NCBI RefSeq assembly: GCF_002979415.1
Contig: NZ_PCOT01000032.1
Location: 1-49,195 of the forward strand
Origin: Microbacterium sp. MYb72
GTDB taxonomy: Bacteria > Actinomycetota > Actinomycetes > Actinomycetales > Microbacteriaceae
Reading direction: 5' to 3'
Length of the DNA: 49,195 nt
In this document: positions 9,318 through 18,858 of the stretch, piece after piece
Layout of the letters: the number at the start of each line of letters is the position of its first letter
How positions within the stretch are numbered: position 1 is the stretch's first letter
Position numbers and translations under genes: made by a program
Notes under the pieces: model-generated
The model's database searches: none
Seen by the model: only the letters and a program-made list of their open reading frames with translations
Told to the model about the DNA's origin: nothing

Positions 9318-11132
9318 ATGTCCGACCTTCTCGCCGCCGCTGTCGACGGCCCGACCGCGACTCTCGCCGACCCGGCGCCCGCGGCACCCTCCTCCGGTCC
9401 CGCCCTGTCCTGGCGCGCCGGTGAGCTCATCCGCCGGGGTGCGCCTCACCGCATCCTGTCCGGCGCGATCCACTACTTCCGCGTCCACCCCGACCAGTGG
9501 GAGGACCGCCTCCGCCGACTCGCGGCGATGGGCGCGAACACCGTCGACACCTATGTCGCCTGGAACTTCCACGAGCGCACCGAGGGCGATGTACGGTTCG
9601 ACGGCTGGCGCGACATCGAGCGCTTCATCCGCCTCGCCGGCGAGGTCGGCCTCGACGTGTTCGTGCGGCCCAGCCCCTACATCTGCGCCGAGTGGTCGAA
9701 CGGCGGCATCCCGTTCTGGCTCTCCGGTCGAGTGGACGCCCTGCGCACCAGCGACCCCGCGTACCTCGCGGCGGTGGACGCCTGGTACGACGAGCTCATT
9801 CCGCGACTGGCCCCTCTGCAGGCGGCGCACGGCGGGCCGATCGTCGCGGTGCAGATCGAGAACGAGTACGGCTCCTTCGGCAGCGACGCGGCCCACCTCG
9901 TACACCTGCGCGACGGACTGCGCGCGCGCGGCATCGTCGAGATGCTCACGACGGCCGACGGCATCACGTCCGACATGATCGAGCACGGCAGCGTCCCTGG
10001 AGCCATGACGACCTTCACCTTCGGCACCGGTGTGGCGAAGGCGGTCGAGCTGCGCCGCGGCGACGAAGCGCTGATGTGCAGCGAGCTCTGGGGTGGCTGG
10101 TTCGACCACTGGGGCGAGCGGCACCACGTCCGCTCCGCGGCCAGCATGGGCGGCACCGTGGGCGACCTGCTCGCCGAGGGCGGGTCGGTCAGTCTCTACA
10201 TGGCCCACGGCGGCACGAACTTCGGGCTGTGGAACGGCGCGAACCACGACCGGGTGCTGCAGCCGACCGTCACCAGCTACGACTCCGACGCTCCGATCGG
10301 CGAGGACGGCACGCTGAACGACAAGTTCCACGCGCTGCGCGCGATGCTCGCCCCCTTCCACGACGGCGAGCTGCCCGAGATCCCCGCGGACCCGCGACGT
10401 CAGGCCGCGGCATCCGCCCCGCTCGTCCCCGTGCGCTCTCTTCTCGACGTCGTGCGCGCGCTTCCGACGACCGGAGGCTCGACGCCGATGCCGCGCACGT
10501 TCGAACAGCTCGGCGCCGAAGACGGCCTGGTCGTCTACGAGGCTCCCGTGTCGTTCCCCGCGGAAGCGACGCTCACGATCGACGGGCTGCACGACCGCGC
10601 CACGGTCTTCCTCGATGACGCGCGGCTCGGCACCCTCGACCGCGATGCGCAGACGTCTCTCGCGCTTCCAGCCTCCGGAGGTCGCGGCGTGCTCACGATC
10701 ATCGTGGAGAGCCTCGGCCGCATCAACTACGGCCCGCGCACTGGCGAGGGCAAGGGCATCATGGGCTCTGTCATGGTCGGACGCCGATTCGTGAACGGCT
10801 GGACGCACCGCATCGTGCCGCAGGGGGCTCCGGATGCCGCGTCCGGAACCCCCTCCTCCGACGGAGTGGCCGTGGCCCGCCTCGACGTCGCCGAACCTCT
10901 CGACGCGTGGCTCGCCTTCCCCGGCGGCTCGAAGGGCATGGTGTGGCTGAACGGCTTCCTGCTCGGCCGCTACTGGAAGATCGGTCCGCAGGAGACGCTG
11001 TACGCGCCGGCGCCGCTCTGGCGCGAGGGGGCCAACGAGGTCGTGGTGCTCGATCTCGACGGCCTGGGTGCGGCCGTCGAGATCCGCGAGCGGCCGTCGT
11101 TCGGCCCGCCGGAGGAGTTCATCGGCTCCTGA
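9318..11132 (+). CDS. GH35 beta-galactosidase, cytoplasmic
   Basis: This 604-aa glycosidase opens with the GH35 signature (GAIHYFRVHPDQWEDRL, then TYVAWNFHE). The general acid is in IENEYG (Glu183) and the nucleophile in CSELWGGW (Glu256). Jelly-roll domains follow, including a segment with VWLNGFLLGRYWKIGPQ. No signal peptide is visible, so it should act on imported oligosaccharide and remove terminal beta-galactose. ATG at 9318 is preferred because GGAG lies 5 nt upstream of it. The in-frame GTG at 9288 lies inside the operator. Its 3' end overlaps the MMPL gene by 14 bp, tail to tail. Linkage preference (beta-1,3 or beta-1,4) cannot be read; the shared operator with GH101 favours Gal-beta-1,3-GalNAc. 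Confidence 0.93.
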   Translation: MSDLLAAAVDGPTATLADPAPAAPSSGPALSWRAGELIRRGAPHRILSGAIHYFRVHPDQWEDRLRRLAAMGANTVDTYVAWNFHERTEGDVRFDGWRDIERFIRLAGEVGLDVFVRPSPYICAEWSNGGIPFWLSGRVDALRTSDPAYLAAVDAWYDELIPRLAPLQAAHGGPIVAVQIENEYGSFGSDAAHLVHLRDGLRARGIVEMLTTADGITSDMIEHGSVPGAMTTFTFGTGVAKAVELRRGDEALMCSELWGGWFDHWGERHHVRSAASMGGTVGDLLAEGGSVSLYMAHGGTNFGLWNGANHDRVLQPTVTSYDSDAPIGEDGTLNDKFHALRAMLAPFHDGELPEIPADPRRQAAASAPLVPVRSLLDVVRALPTTGGSTPMPRTFEQLGAEDGLVVYEAPVSFPAEATLTIDGLHDRATVFLDDARLGTLDRDAQTSLALPASGGRGVLTIIVESLGRINYGPRTGEGKGIMGSVMVGRRFVNGWTHRIVPQGAPDAASGTPSSDGVAVARLDVAEPLDAWLAFPGGSKGMVWLNGFLLGRYWKIGPQETLYAPAPLWREGANEVVVLDLDGLGAAVEIRERPSFGPPEEFIGS

Positions 11133-13176
11133 CCGCAGGCCGCCCCGGCCACCAGATGCGGTCGCCCACGAGGGCGAAGATCGCCGGGACGATCACGGTC
11201 CGCACGACGAGCGTGTCGACCACCACGCCGACGCCCACGATGAGCCCGAGCTGACCGAGGGTGACGAGCGGCAGCACGCCGAGGGCGGCGAACACGGCGG
11301 CGAGCACGATCCCGGCGCTCGTGATCACGCCTCCGGTGTGGGCGATCGCCTCGACCATGCCGTCGCGGGTGCCGTGGACGGACGCCTCGGCGCGCGCACG
11401 GTGCACGAGGAAGATCGTGTAGTCGATGCCGAGAGCGACGAGGAACAGGAACGCGAGGAGCGGCACCTGCAGATCGAGCGCGGGCTGCCCGAAGAGCACC
11501 CGGCTCAGCCAGGCTCCGGCGCCGATCGCGGCGAGGGCGCTCGCGACGTTCACGAGGAGCAGCAGCACGGGGGCGATGACGGAGCGGAGGAGGATCAGCA
11601 GCACCACCACGCTCACGGCGAGCACCAGCGGGGCGATGAGCAGGAGGTCGCGCTGACCGCCCTCTCTGGCGTCCAGATCGGTGGCTACGGCACCGCCGAC
11701 CACCGCGTCGGCGCCGTCCACGGCGTGCACCGCGTCACGCAGCGCGGCGACCTGATCCAGGCTCTGCGTGGTGCTCGGGCCGTACTCGCTGATGACCCTG
11801 ATCTTCGTCAGTGAGCCGTCATCCGTGGTCCCTGCGGGGTTCACGCGCACGACGCCGTCGACGTCCTCCGCCGCGGCGATGACGGCGTCGGCCTCGTCGC
11901 TGTGCGAGACGATGAGGATCGGCTGGGCCTCTCCCGGCGCGAAGTGCGCGGAGAGCACCTCGAGTCCCGTCGCCGACTCGGACTGCACGCGGAACCTGTC
12001 GAGCTGGTCGAGCCCGACCGCCGTGCCGAAGAGGCCGGCCGCCATGACCGCGAGCAGGGCGACTCCCGACAGGAGGCTCACCACGGGGCGCCGCACGACC
12101 TGTGTCGCCGCCCGTCGCCAGCCGTCGCCGTGGCGGACGGCCGCTCCTGGGCGAGGGACGAAGGGCCAGAACACCCCGCGACCGCAGACGGCCAGCAGCG
12201 GCGGCAGGAGGAACAGCACGGAGCCGAGGGCGATGAGCAGCCCGATCGCCGAGGTGATGCCGAGGCCGTGCGTGCCGGGGATCACCGCGAGCACCAGGGT
12301 CAGCAGCGCCAGCACGACGGTCGCGTTCGAGGCGACGATCGCCGGGGCGGATTTGCGCCAGGCGGTGCTCAGCGCCTGCCGGTGGTCGTCGGAGAGCAGG
12401 AGCTCCTCGCGGTAGCGCGAGATGAGCAGCAGCGCGTAGTTCGTCCCCGCGCCGAACACGAGCACGCTGATGATGCCGGCGTCGAACTGCAGGTCCCACA
12501 GGGATGCCGCCGCCGCGGTCATGCGTCCGGCCAGGCCGTCCGCGAGCGCGACGACGACCAGCGGGATCAGCCACAGCACCGGCGAGCGGTAGGTGACGAT
12601 CAGCAGCACGGCGACGATGAGGATCGTCACGAGCAGGAGGGTGAAGTCGGCTCCCTCGAACGAGGAGGCGACGTCGGCCCCGAAGGCCGGGCCTCCCGTG
12701 ACCTGCAGGCTCATCCCTTCGAGCCTCTCTCCGGCGATGGCGGTGCGCAGGGCGTCGATCGTCTCCGCCGTCTCCGCATTCGTGTCGCCGACGAGGATCG
12801 GTGTCGCGATCACGGCGGCCCTGCCGTCGTCGCTCACCATCGGGCCCGTCGGTTCGGCGTCGGCATGCGGCTCGAGCACCGGGAGGAGGTTCTCCAGATC
12901 GTCGATGTCGGTGTCGGAGAGCGCGCGTCCGTCGTCGCGTGACGCGACCACCAGCACCGACTGCCGGTCGGCGTCAGGGAACCGGTCGAGGAGCGCCGCC
13001 GCCTCGGACGACTCCGATGCGGCGGGCGCCTGGGCGTTGCCGCCGGGCGCCTTCGCCGAGCCGAACGCGCCGAAGAGCAGGGTCATGATGAGGATGACGA
13101 GCCCCAGGGAGATCCAGGCCCCTCGTCGTGAGGTCAGACGGTCGGAGAGGCGCTGGCGCGCGGAGGAGTCGGTCAT
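11119..13176 (-). CDS. MMPL/RND-superfamily transporter
   Basis: A 685-aa membrane protein with two repeated halves. Each half has one span, a large extracytoplasmic domain and five to six spans. The second half contains ALGIDYTIFLVHRAR, the Gly-x-x-x-Asp-Tyr motif of MMPL proton relay helices. The first half has the variant FGAGTNYALLLISRYREE. ATG at 13176 is chosen because GGAGTGGAGG lies just upstream and the protein then begins with a short basic segment before the first span. Upstream in-frame sequence runs into the GH101 promoter. MMPL proteins move lipids, siderophores or drugs; the substrate here is unknown. It is divergent from GH101 (269 nt) and convergent with GH35. Confidence 0.9.
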   Translation of the reverse strand: MTDSSARQRLSDRLTSRRGAWISLGLVILIMTLLFGAFGSAKAPGGNAQAPAASESSEAAALLDRFPDADRQSVLVVASRDDGRALSDTDIDDLENLLPVLEPHADAEPTGPMVSDDGRAAVIATPILVGDTNAETAETIDALRTAIAGERLEGMSLQVTGGPAFGADVASSFEGADFTLLLVTILIVAVLLIVTYRSPVLWLIPLVVVALADGLAGRMTAAAASLWDLQFDAGIISVLVFGAGTNYALLLISRYREELLLSDDHRQALSTAWRKSAPAIVASNATVVLALLTLVLAVIPGTHGLGITSAIGLLIALGSVLFLLPPLLAVCGRGVFWPFVPRPGAAVRHGDGWRRAATQVVRRPVVSLLSGVALLAVMAAGLFGTAVGLDQLDRFRVQSESATGLEVLSAHFAPGEAQPILIVSHSDEADAVIAAAEDVDGVVRVNPAGTTDDGSLTKIRVISEYGPSTTQSLDQVAALRDAVHAVDGADAVVGGAVATDLDAREGGQRDLLLIAPLVLAVSVVVLLILLRSVIAPVLLLLVNVASALAAIGAGAWLSRVLFGQPALDLQVPLLAFLFLVALGIDYTIFLVHRARAEASVHGTRDGMVEAIAHTGGVITSAGIVLAAVFAALGVLPLVTLGQLGLIVGVGVVVDTLVVRTVIVPAIFALVGDRIWWPGRPAVRSR

Positions 13177-13299
13177 GTCCTCCACTCCACAGTGGCGGGA
13201 GAGCGGTGACATCGCGAGGACGGTTGACGACGTTCTCCGTCGAACGATGGATGCCGTGCGAGCCCCGACGTGCGGGGCGGTCGATGTCGATCGTGTAAA

Positions 13300-13369
13300 T
13301 GTTTGCGCTCGCGTCCCCGGAAAGTATTGAAATATCAATACCCGCTCCCATAGAGTGATTGCGCAAACA
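13300..13369 (+). promoter_or_regulatory. GH101 promoter with paired CGCAAACA boxes and AT-rich palindrome
   Basis: A plausible promoter is TTGAAA (13327-13332), an 18-nt spacer and TAGAGT (13351-13356). TGATTGCGCAAACA (13356-13369) follows directly, matching the GH35 operator at 10 of 14 positions and in the same place relative to the -10. A second copy in opposite orientation, TGTTTGCGCTCGCG, lies at 13300-13313. Between them is the perfect palindrome GTATTGA-AATA-TCAATAC (13324-13341) covering the -35. The layout is nearly symmetric and could also serve the divergent MMPL gene. Confidence 0.65.
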
Positions 13370-13445
13370 TCGTGCGAGCGATGACTCCACCCTGGCGCAT
13401 CGGAGCGTCTTTCTCTCCGAGCACCTCCCGTTCGAGAGGTAAGAC

Positions 13446-16400
13446 GTGTCGACTCATACCCGACCACCCCGCGCGACGCGCGCGGTCAGCTCACTGCTGA
13501 CCAGCGTGCTCGTCTTCGGCGGAGTCGCCGTGCAGGCGATTCCCGCACAGGCAGCCGACCTGATCCCCGTCCCCAAGACCGACTACCGCCTGGCGGCGGT
13601 GTCCAGCGAGTCGGACGCGTACCCTGCGCCCCCTGCTCTCGACGGCACCGCCCTCGGGGCCTTCGACGGCGACTACGCCACGCAGTGGGTCTCGCGGTAC
13701 ACGGTCCCGGCCCCTGCTCCGCACTGGCTGGCGATCGACCTGCAGCGGTCGATCTCCGTGAAGGCGCTGGACTACTCGGGCAAGAAGGGCCAGCGCATCG
13801 ACGCGAAGAACGTCGAGGTGTACGTCACAGACGACGCGTCCGTCGCGACGACCTCGCCGAAGGACGGCGGGTGGGGTGCGGCCGTGGGGACGGCGACCCT
13901 GCACGCCCCCACCGCCAACACCGAGAAGCAGCGCATCGAGCTCGCGACGGCGAAGACCGGGCGCTACGTCGCCCTCGTCGTGCTCGATGCGCAGGACCCC
14001 GCGGGCAACGGCGGCGGCGCCGGCGAGATCGAGGTCCTCTCCGACCAGGCTCTTCCGCCGATCGTCACCGACCCCGGCACCCCGCCGGCCGGAGAGACCG
14101 TGCAGATCGAGAACGGCGGCACCACGGCCACCGTGTCGAAGGCCTTCCCGCAGATCCTGGGGTACACGGTCGGCGGCTCGTCCATCGGCGGCCAGCGCAC
14201 GTCGGGCGGCAAATGGGCCGTCAACGGCACCTCCTACACCTCGACGACCACGGCGACGTCGACGGCATCCGGCATCGACTACGTCTCGGTCCTGACCGGT
14301 GTCGACGTGACGGTGCGCAGCAGCATCCGCGTCGCCGCTGACGGCACCGTCGCCTTCGCGGTCACGGGCGTCGAGGGCACCGCGCCGGTCGCGACCCTCG
14401 GCCTGCCGGACAACGCGTTCCTGTCGACCAGCGCATCGGATGCCGGCTCGGTGCTCGACCGCACCGTGATCAGCCCCGACAGCACGAAGAACGCCGACGA
14501 GCACATCGCCCTGAGCGGCACGACGGCGACGGGGCAGAAGGGCGCGTCCTTCGCGTTCCTCGGCAACGGCGAGGTCGTCGGCAGCGTCATCACCAACGCC
14601 ACCACGCAGGCATCAGGCAGCACCCCCTCGTGGAACAGCCGCCTCCTCACCCGCGTGACCGAAGCCGACGGGCGCACGGCCGAGATCGGCTCGAACACGT
14701 GGCTGATCCACCCGACGACCGCGGTCGACGGCCGCGTCACCACGTACGAGCTGCCGAAGGTCACCGTGCTGTTCGCGGGCGACCGCAACGGCGACGGAGC
14801 GGTCGACTGGCAGGATGCCGGCATCCGCTACCGCGAGGTCGACACCCCGCGTCTCGGGGCCGACAGGGTCGCGGAGCGCGTCGTCAGCCGCATCCCGTTC
14901 AACTTCGCCTCCAGCGCGACCAACTACTTCGACCTCACGCTCGACAACACCAAGCGCATCGCGAACCAGACCGACGGCCTGGGGCAGTGGGTGCTCAACA
15001 AGGGCTTCGGCAGCGAGGGCCACGACTCGGCCAACACCGACTACGGCGACAACTTCAACGAGCGCGCCGGCGGCGTGGGCGACCTCAACCACCTCGTCGA
15101 CGAGGGCGCGAAGCTCAACGCCGACATGAGCGTGCACGTCAACGCGACCGAGATGTACCCGCAGGCGAATGCCTTCGACTCGGCCATCATCGACGGCGCC
15201 GCCCCCTACAAGCCGGGCTGGAACTGGCTCGACCAGTCGTACTACATCAACCAGCAGGCCGACCTCGGCTCGGGCCGCGTGCTCGACCGGTTCCAGCAGC
15301 TGCGCGACGAGGTCCCCGGCCTCAGCGGCGTCTACATCGACGTCTACTACTCCAACGGCTGGGTCGCCGAGGAGCTCGCCGACGAGCTGCACGGCATGGG
15401 CCTCGAGGTCGCGACCGAGTGGGGCGACAAGTTCGTCGACAACACGGTCTGGTCGCACTGGCCCAACGACCTCAGCTACGGCGGAGTGACCAACAAGGGC
15501 ATCAACTCCACGATGGTGCGCTTCATCCAGAACGGCCAGGCCGACATCTGGAACAACGACGCCCTCCTCGGCCAGCAGCGCCTGGTCGACGCCGAGGGCT
15601 GGGTCGGCAACCAGAACTGGGACGGCTTCATCGACAACGTCTGGACCCAGAGCCTGCCGACGAAGTTCATCCAGCACTTCGATCTGCTCAGCTACACGGC
15701 CGGGCAGGCCGCGACGCTGACCGACGACGTGAAGATCTCGATGGACGGCAGCACGCGCGTCATCACGATGGACGGCGCCACGGTGCTCCGCGGCGACTCC
15801 TACCTGCTGCCGTGGCAGTCGCTGGCCTCCAACGCGGATGCCGGATCCCCGGTGGATGCCGACAAGATGTACTTCTACTCCGCATCGGGCGGCGAGAAGA
15901 CGTTCGGCCTCACCGACGCCTTCAGCGGCAACACCGCGTTCGACGTCTTCACTCTGGGCGACCAGGGCCGCGTCAAGGTCGGCACCGTGAACGCGGTCGG
16001 CGGGAAGCTCACCATCAGCGGCGACAAGGGCGTGGCCTACGTCGTCGTGCCTCAGGGCGGAGCGCAGCGCGCCGCGGTGACCTACCACGACGCGGGCCTC
16101 GACGACCCCGGCTTCAACTCCGGTTCGCTCGACGTCTGGCACCCGAGCGGCGACGTGACCCTGGCCCGCACGAACGAGGGCTCCGGCAAGAACAAGTCGC
16201 GCGGCGACAACATCGCGGTCTTCGGTCCGGCGGCCTCGTCGATCAGCCAGACCGTGACCGGGCTCACCCCCGGCCAGCGCTACTCGTTCTCCGCGCAGGT
16301 GCAGATCGACCCGACGGCCACGCGTGACGTGACGGTGGCGGTCGACACCGGGGCCGGCGCCGTGCAGCGCACCTGGAACCTCTCCCCGACGTACAACTAC

Positions 16401-18647
16401 ATGCGGGCGGACTCCAAGGCCGGGCAGCACTACCAGCGCGGCACGGCATCCTTCCTCGCGCCCGCGTCCGGGCAGGTGACCGTCTCGGTCTCCGCGGCCG
16501 CCGGCGAGGCGAAGGTGCGCATCGACAACGCTCGCATCATGGCCGACACGACGGCTCCCGCAGCCGCCGGCACCGTGTACTCGAACGACTTCGAGGGCAA
16601 CCAGGCCGGCTGGGGTCCGTTCGTGAAGGGCGACGCCAACGGCATCGACGACCCCCGCACGAGCATCTCCCGCCGTCACGACCCGTACACGAGCAGCGAC
16701 TGGCGAAACACGGCATCCCCGTTCGCCCCCGGCGGCGCGCTCGCGGGTCTCGCGGTCGACTCCACCCTGACCGGCGAGCACTCGCTCATGTCGCACTCGG
16801 AGAACAACGGCATCGTCTACCGGACCGACCCCACGCTCGTGCCGCTGCAGGCCGGGCACTCGTACCGCATCGGCTTCGACTACCAGGCGGGAGCGAGCGG
16901 CGCCTACCGCTGGCTCACCGGCACGGATGTCGTCGCGGGCGGCGAGGTCGCCTCGACCACGCTGAGCCGCACGCCGATCGCCCAGGCGCTGGAGACCACG
17001 GCGTTCAGCCAGGATGTGATCGTCGGATGCGGCGACTACACCTGGGTCGGACTCGAGCGTACGGGCGGACCCGACGTCGACTTCGTGCTCGACGACTTCA
17101 CGGTCACCGACCTCGGACCGACCGCGGGCGGCACGCCGTGCGCGACGGTCTCCGGCGGCACCGCGGTGCTGAGCCCCGGAGCGCAGGCGACGTTCACCAC
17201 GACCTTCACGAACAGCGAGGCGCTGACCGCCGAGAACATCGGCGTGCAGCTCGCGCTTCCCGAGGGGTACACGGTCGAGGTGGCCGACGGCTCGTCGAAC
17301 CTGTTCGATGAGGTCGCTCCCGGCGCGAGCGTCGAGACGACCTGGCTGATCACGGCGCCCGCCGCGGCGGCCGGCTCCACGGTCGACATCGGCGTCTCTG
17401 CGACGTACCTCGTCGACTGCGACGTGCGCACCGTGTCGACCGTGCAGCAGACCTCGGTCGCGTCTCGTGCGCGCATCCCGAACGCGCAGATCACGGCATC
17501 CGCGAACTCCGAGGAGACCGAGGGGGAGGACGGAAAGGCCGCGAACATGCTCGACGGCGAGGCCGGCACCTTCTGGCACAGCCGCTGGAGCGCGAACGCC
17601 ACGTCGTACCCGCACGTGGTGACCTTCGACCTCGGCAGCGCCGAGCAGGTCGACGGCATCTCTTACCTGCGCCGCGGAGCCAACCAGAACGGCCCCATCA
17701 AGGGCTTCCAGGTGGCGGTCTCGACCGACGGCACGACGTTCACCGACGTCGCCGCGGGGGAGTGGAAGAACGTCGCCGACTGGCAGGACGTCGACTTCGC
17801 CTCCGTGTCGGCACGGTACGTCAGGGTCACCGCGACCTCGTCGATCTCGGGAACGCAGTTCGCCGCGATCGCCGAGATGGCGATCTACGGCACGCCCGCG
17901 TCGAAGGACGGCCACGCCCCGAAGGTGCGTCCGGCCGACGACCTGGGCGAGTGCACCCCCGCGACCGACCCGGCGCTCGCTCTCGACGCCGATTCGGTGC
18001 GGGCGGGAGAGACGGTCGGGGCCGCCCTGACCGGCTTCGTCCCGTCTTCGACCGTGTCGTTCTGGCTCGACGGCGTGAAGATCGCGGATGCCGCGGTCGA
18101 CGCCGACGGAGCGCTCACCACCCCGCTGCTGATCCCTGCGGATGCCGAGATCGGGAAGCACCGCGTCATCGTGAAGGACGGCTCTGGAGCCGAGCTCGCG
18201 AGCGCGGAGCTGAAGGTCAAGAAGGCCAAGCCGGCCAAGGACCCGAAGATCACCCCGTCGGTCGGGACGGTGCGCTCCGGCGGCACGCTGACCGTGCAGC
18301 TGGGCGGATTCGAGCCCGGTCAGCTCGTGCAGCTGTGGCTGCACTCCGAGCCGGTCAAGGTCGGCGAGGCGACGGTGTCCGATGACGGCGAGGCGGTGCT
18401 GTCGATCACGGTTCCCGCCTCGACCCCGGCGGGCGCCCACACGCTCGTCGCGACGGATGCCGAGGGCGTCGAACTCGCATCGGCCGGGCTGGCGGTCACG
18501 TCCGCGCCCGGTGCGGGCACGGGCTCCGGGGCGGGTCTCGCCACGACGGGAGCCGATGGTTCGCTGTGGTCGGCCGTGGCGGCATCCGCTCTGGGTCTGC
18601 TGGCCCTCGGTGCGGTGCTGTGGACGAGGCGGCGTCGGCTGAGCTGA
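13446..18647 (+). CDS. GH101 endo-alpha-N-acetylgalactosaminidase, wall-anchored
   Basis: This is a 1733-aa secreted protein starting at GTG 13446 (GAGAGG upstream). A signal peptide ends near AQAADL (about residue 36). Next come a galactose-binding-like module (about 45-200) and the GH101 catalytic region (about 220-890). YIDVYYSNGW places the likely nucleophile at Asp632 and VATEWG the likely acid/base at Glu658. Beta-sandwich modules follow, then a NEW3-like domain (about 1235-1330), an F5/8-type carbohydrate-binding domain (about 1355-1480) and two Ig-like repeats (about 1510-1690). The end is a sortase signal: LATTG, a hydrophobic segment, RRRR. GH101 enzymes cut Gal-beta-1,3-GalNAc from Ser/Thr of mucin-type glycoproteins. 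A cleavable leader plus LATTG predicts wall display via a class E-type sortase. Confidence 0.88.
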   Translation: MSTHTRPPRATRAVSSLLTSVLVFGGVAVQAIPAQAADLIPVPKTDYRLAAVSSESDAYPAPPALDGTALGAFDGDYATQWVSRYTVPAPAPHWLAIDLQRSISVKALDYSGKKGQRIDAKNVEVYVTDDASVATTSPKDGGWGAAVGTATLHAPTANTEKQRIELATAKTGRYVALVVLDAQDPAGNGGGAGEIEVLSDQALPPIVTDPGTPPAGETVQIENGGTTATVSKAFPQILGYTVGGSSIGGQRTSGGKWAVNGTSYTSTTTATSTASGIDYVSVLTGVDVTVRSSIRVAADGTVAFAVTGVEGTAPVATLGLPDNAFLSTSASDAGSVLDRTVISPDSTKNADEHIALSGTTATGQKGASFAFLGNGEVVGSVITNATTQASGSTPSWNSRLLTRVTEADGRTAEIGSNTWLIHPTTAVDGRVTTYELPKVTVLFAGDRNGDGAVDWQDAGIRYREVDTPRLGADRVAERVVSRIPFNFASSATNYFDLTLDNTKRIANQTDGLGQWVLNKGFGSEGHDSANTDYGDNFNERAGGVGDLNHLVDEGAKLNADMSVHVNATEMYPQANAFDSAIIDGAAPYKPGWNWLDQSYYINQQADLGSGRVLDRFQQLRDEVPGLSGVYIDVYYSNGWVAEELADELHGMGLEVATEWGDKFVDNTVWSHWPNDLSYGGVTNKGINSTMVRFIQNGQADIWNNDALLGQQRLVDAEGWVGNQNWDGFIDNVWTQSLPTKFIQHFDLLSYTAGQAATLTDDVKISMDGSTRVITMDGATVLRGDSYLLPWQSLASNADAGSPVDADKMYFYSASGGEKTFGLTDAFSGNTAFDVFTLGDQGRVKVGTVNAVGGKLTISGDKGVAYVVVPQGGAQRAAVTYHDAGLDDPGFNSGSLDVWHPSGDVTLARTNEGSGKNKSRGDNIAVFGPAASSISQTVTGLTPGQRYSFSAQVQIDPTATRDVTVAVDTGAGAVQRTWNLSPTYNYMRADSKAGQHYQRGTASFLAPASGQVTVSVSAAAGEAKVRIDNARIMADTTAPAAAGTVYSNDFEGNQAGWGPFVKGDANGIDDPRTSISRRHDPYTSSDWRNTASPFAPGGALAGLAVDSTLTGEHSLMSHSENNGIVYRTDPTLVPLQAGHSYRIGFDYQAGASGAYRWLTGTDVVAGGEVASTTLSRTPIAQALETTAFSQDVIVGCGDYTWVGLERTGGPDVDFVLDDFTVTDLGPTAGGTPCATVSGGTAVLSPGAQATFTTTFTNSEALTAENIGVQLALPEGYTVEVADGSSNLFDEVAPGASVETTWLITAPAAAAGSTVDIGVSATYLVDCDVRTVSTVQQTSVASRARIPNAQITASANSEETEGEDGKAANMLDGEAGTFWHSRWSANATSYPHVVTFDLGSAEQVDGISYLRRGANQNGPIKGFQVAVSTDGTTFTDVAAGEWKNVADWQDVDFASVSARYVRVTATSSISGTQFAAIAEMAIYGTPASKDGHAPKVRPADDLGECTPATDPALALDADSVRAGETVGAALTGFVPSSTVSFWLDGVKIADAAVDADGALTTPLLIPADAEIGKHRVIVKDGSGAELASAELKVKKAKPAKDPKITPSVGTVRSGGTLTVQLGGFEPGQLVQLWLHSEPVKVGEATVSDDGEAVLSITVPASTPAGAHTLVATDAEGVELASAGLAVTSAPGAGTGSGAGLATTGADGSLWSAVAASALGLLALGAVLWTRRRRLS

Positions 18648-18661
18648 CCCGCAGATCCGCA

Positions 18662-18705
18662 GCACGACGCGGCCCGGAGGATGAGCCCTCCGGGCCGCGT
18701 CGTGC
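18662..18705 (+). terminator. 19-bp hairpin after GH101
   Basis: A perfect 19-bp stem (18662-18680 with 18687-18705) and a 6-nt loop start 14 nt after the GH101 stop codon. There is no U-run. Confidence 0.85.
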
Positions 18706-18730
18706 GTCCCGTCCCGTCCCGTCCCGTCCC
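18706..18730. repeat. Five tandem GTCCC pentamers
   Basis: GTCCC is repeated five times without interruption directly after the GH101 terminator. Two imperfect GCTCCCGCG-type units follow to about 18755. A simple-sequence tract prone to slippage, in non-coding DNA between convergent genes. Confidence 0.85.
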
Positions 18731-18766
18731 GCTCCCGCGCCGTCCCGCTCCCGCGTCGCGCGAAGA

Positions 18767-18816
18767 TGGATCAGAAATGCCGGTGGGGATGGCCCGGCGG
18801 ATGCACTTTTGATCCA
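18767..18816 (-). terminator. Inverted repeat downstream of erm
   Basis: TGGATCAGAA (18767-18776) pairs with TTTTGATCCA (18807-18816) with one mismatch, around a 30-nt loop. It lies 43 nt beyond the erm stop codon on that strand. A terminator role is possible, but the long loop makes it uncertain. Confidence 0.4.
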
Positions 18817-18858
18817 CCGTGTCGCACCGCACCGCACCGCTCCGCGCCGAGGAGGCGG

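Noticed and set aside
14613..18665. A 1350-codon open frame opposite GH101
   Set aside because: Arg/Asp/Val-rich translation with no domains, produced by GC-rich codon bias on the other strand; GH101 is fully supported.
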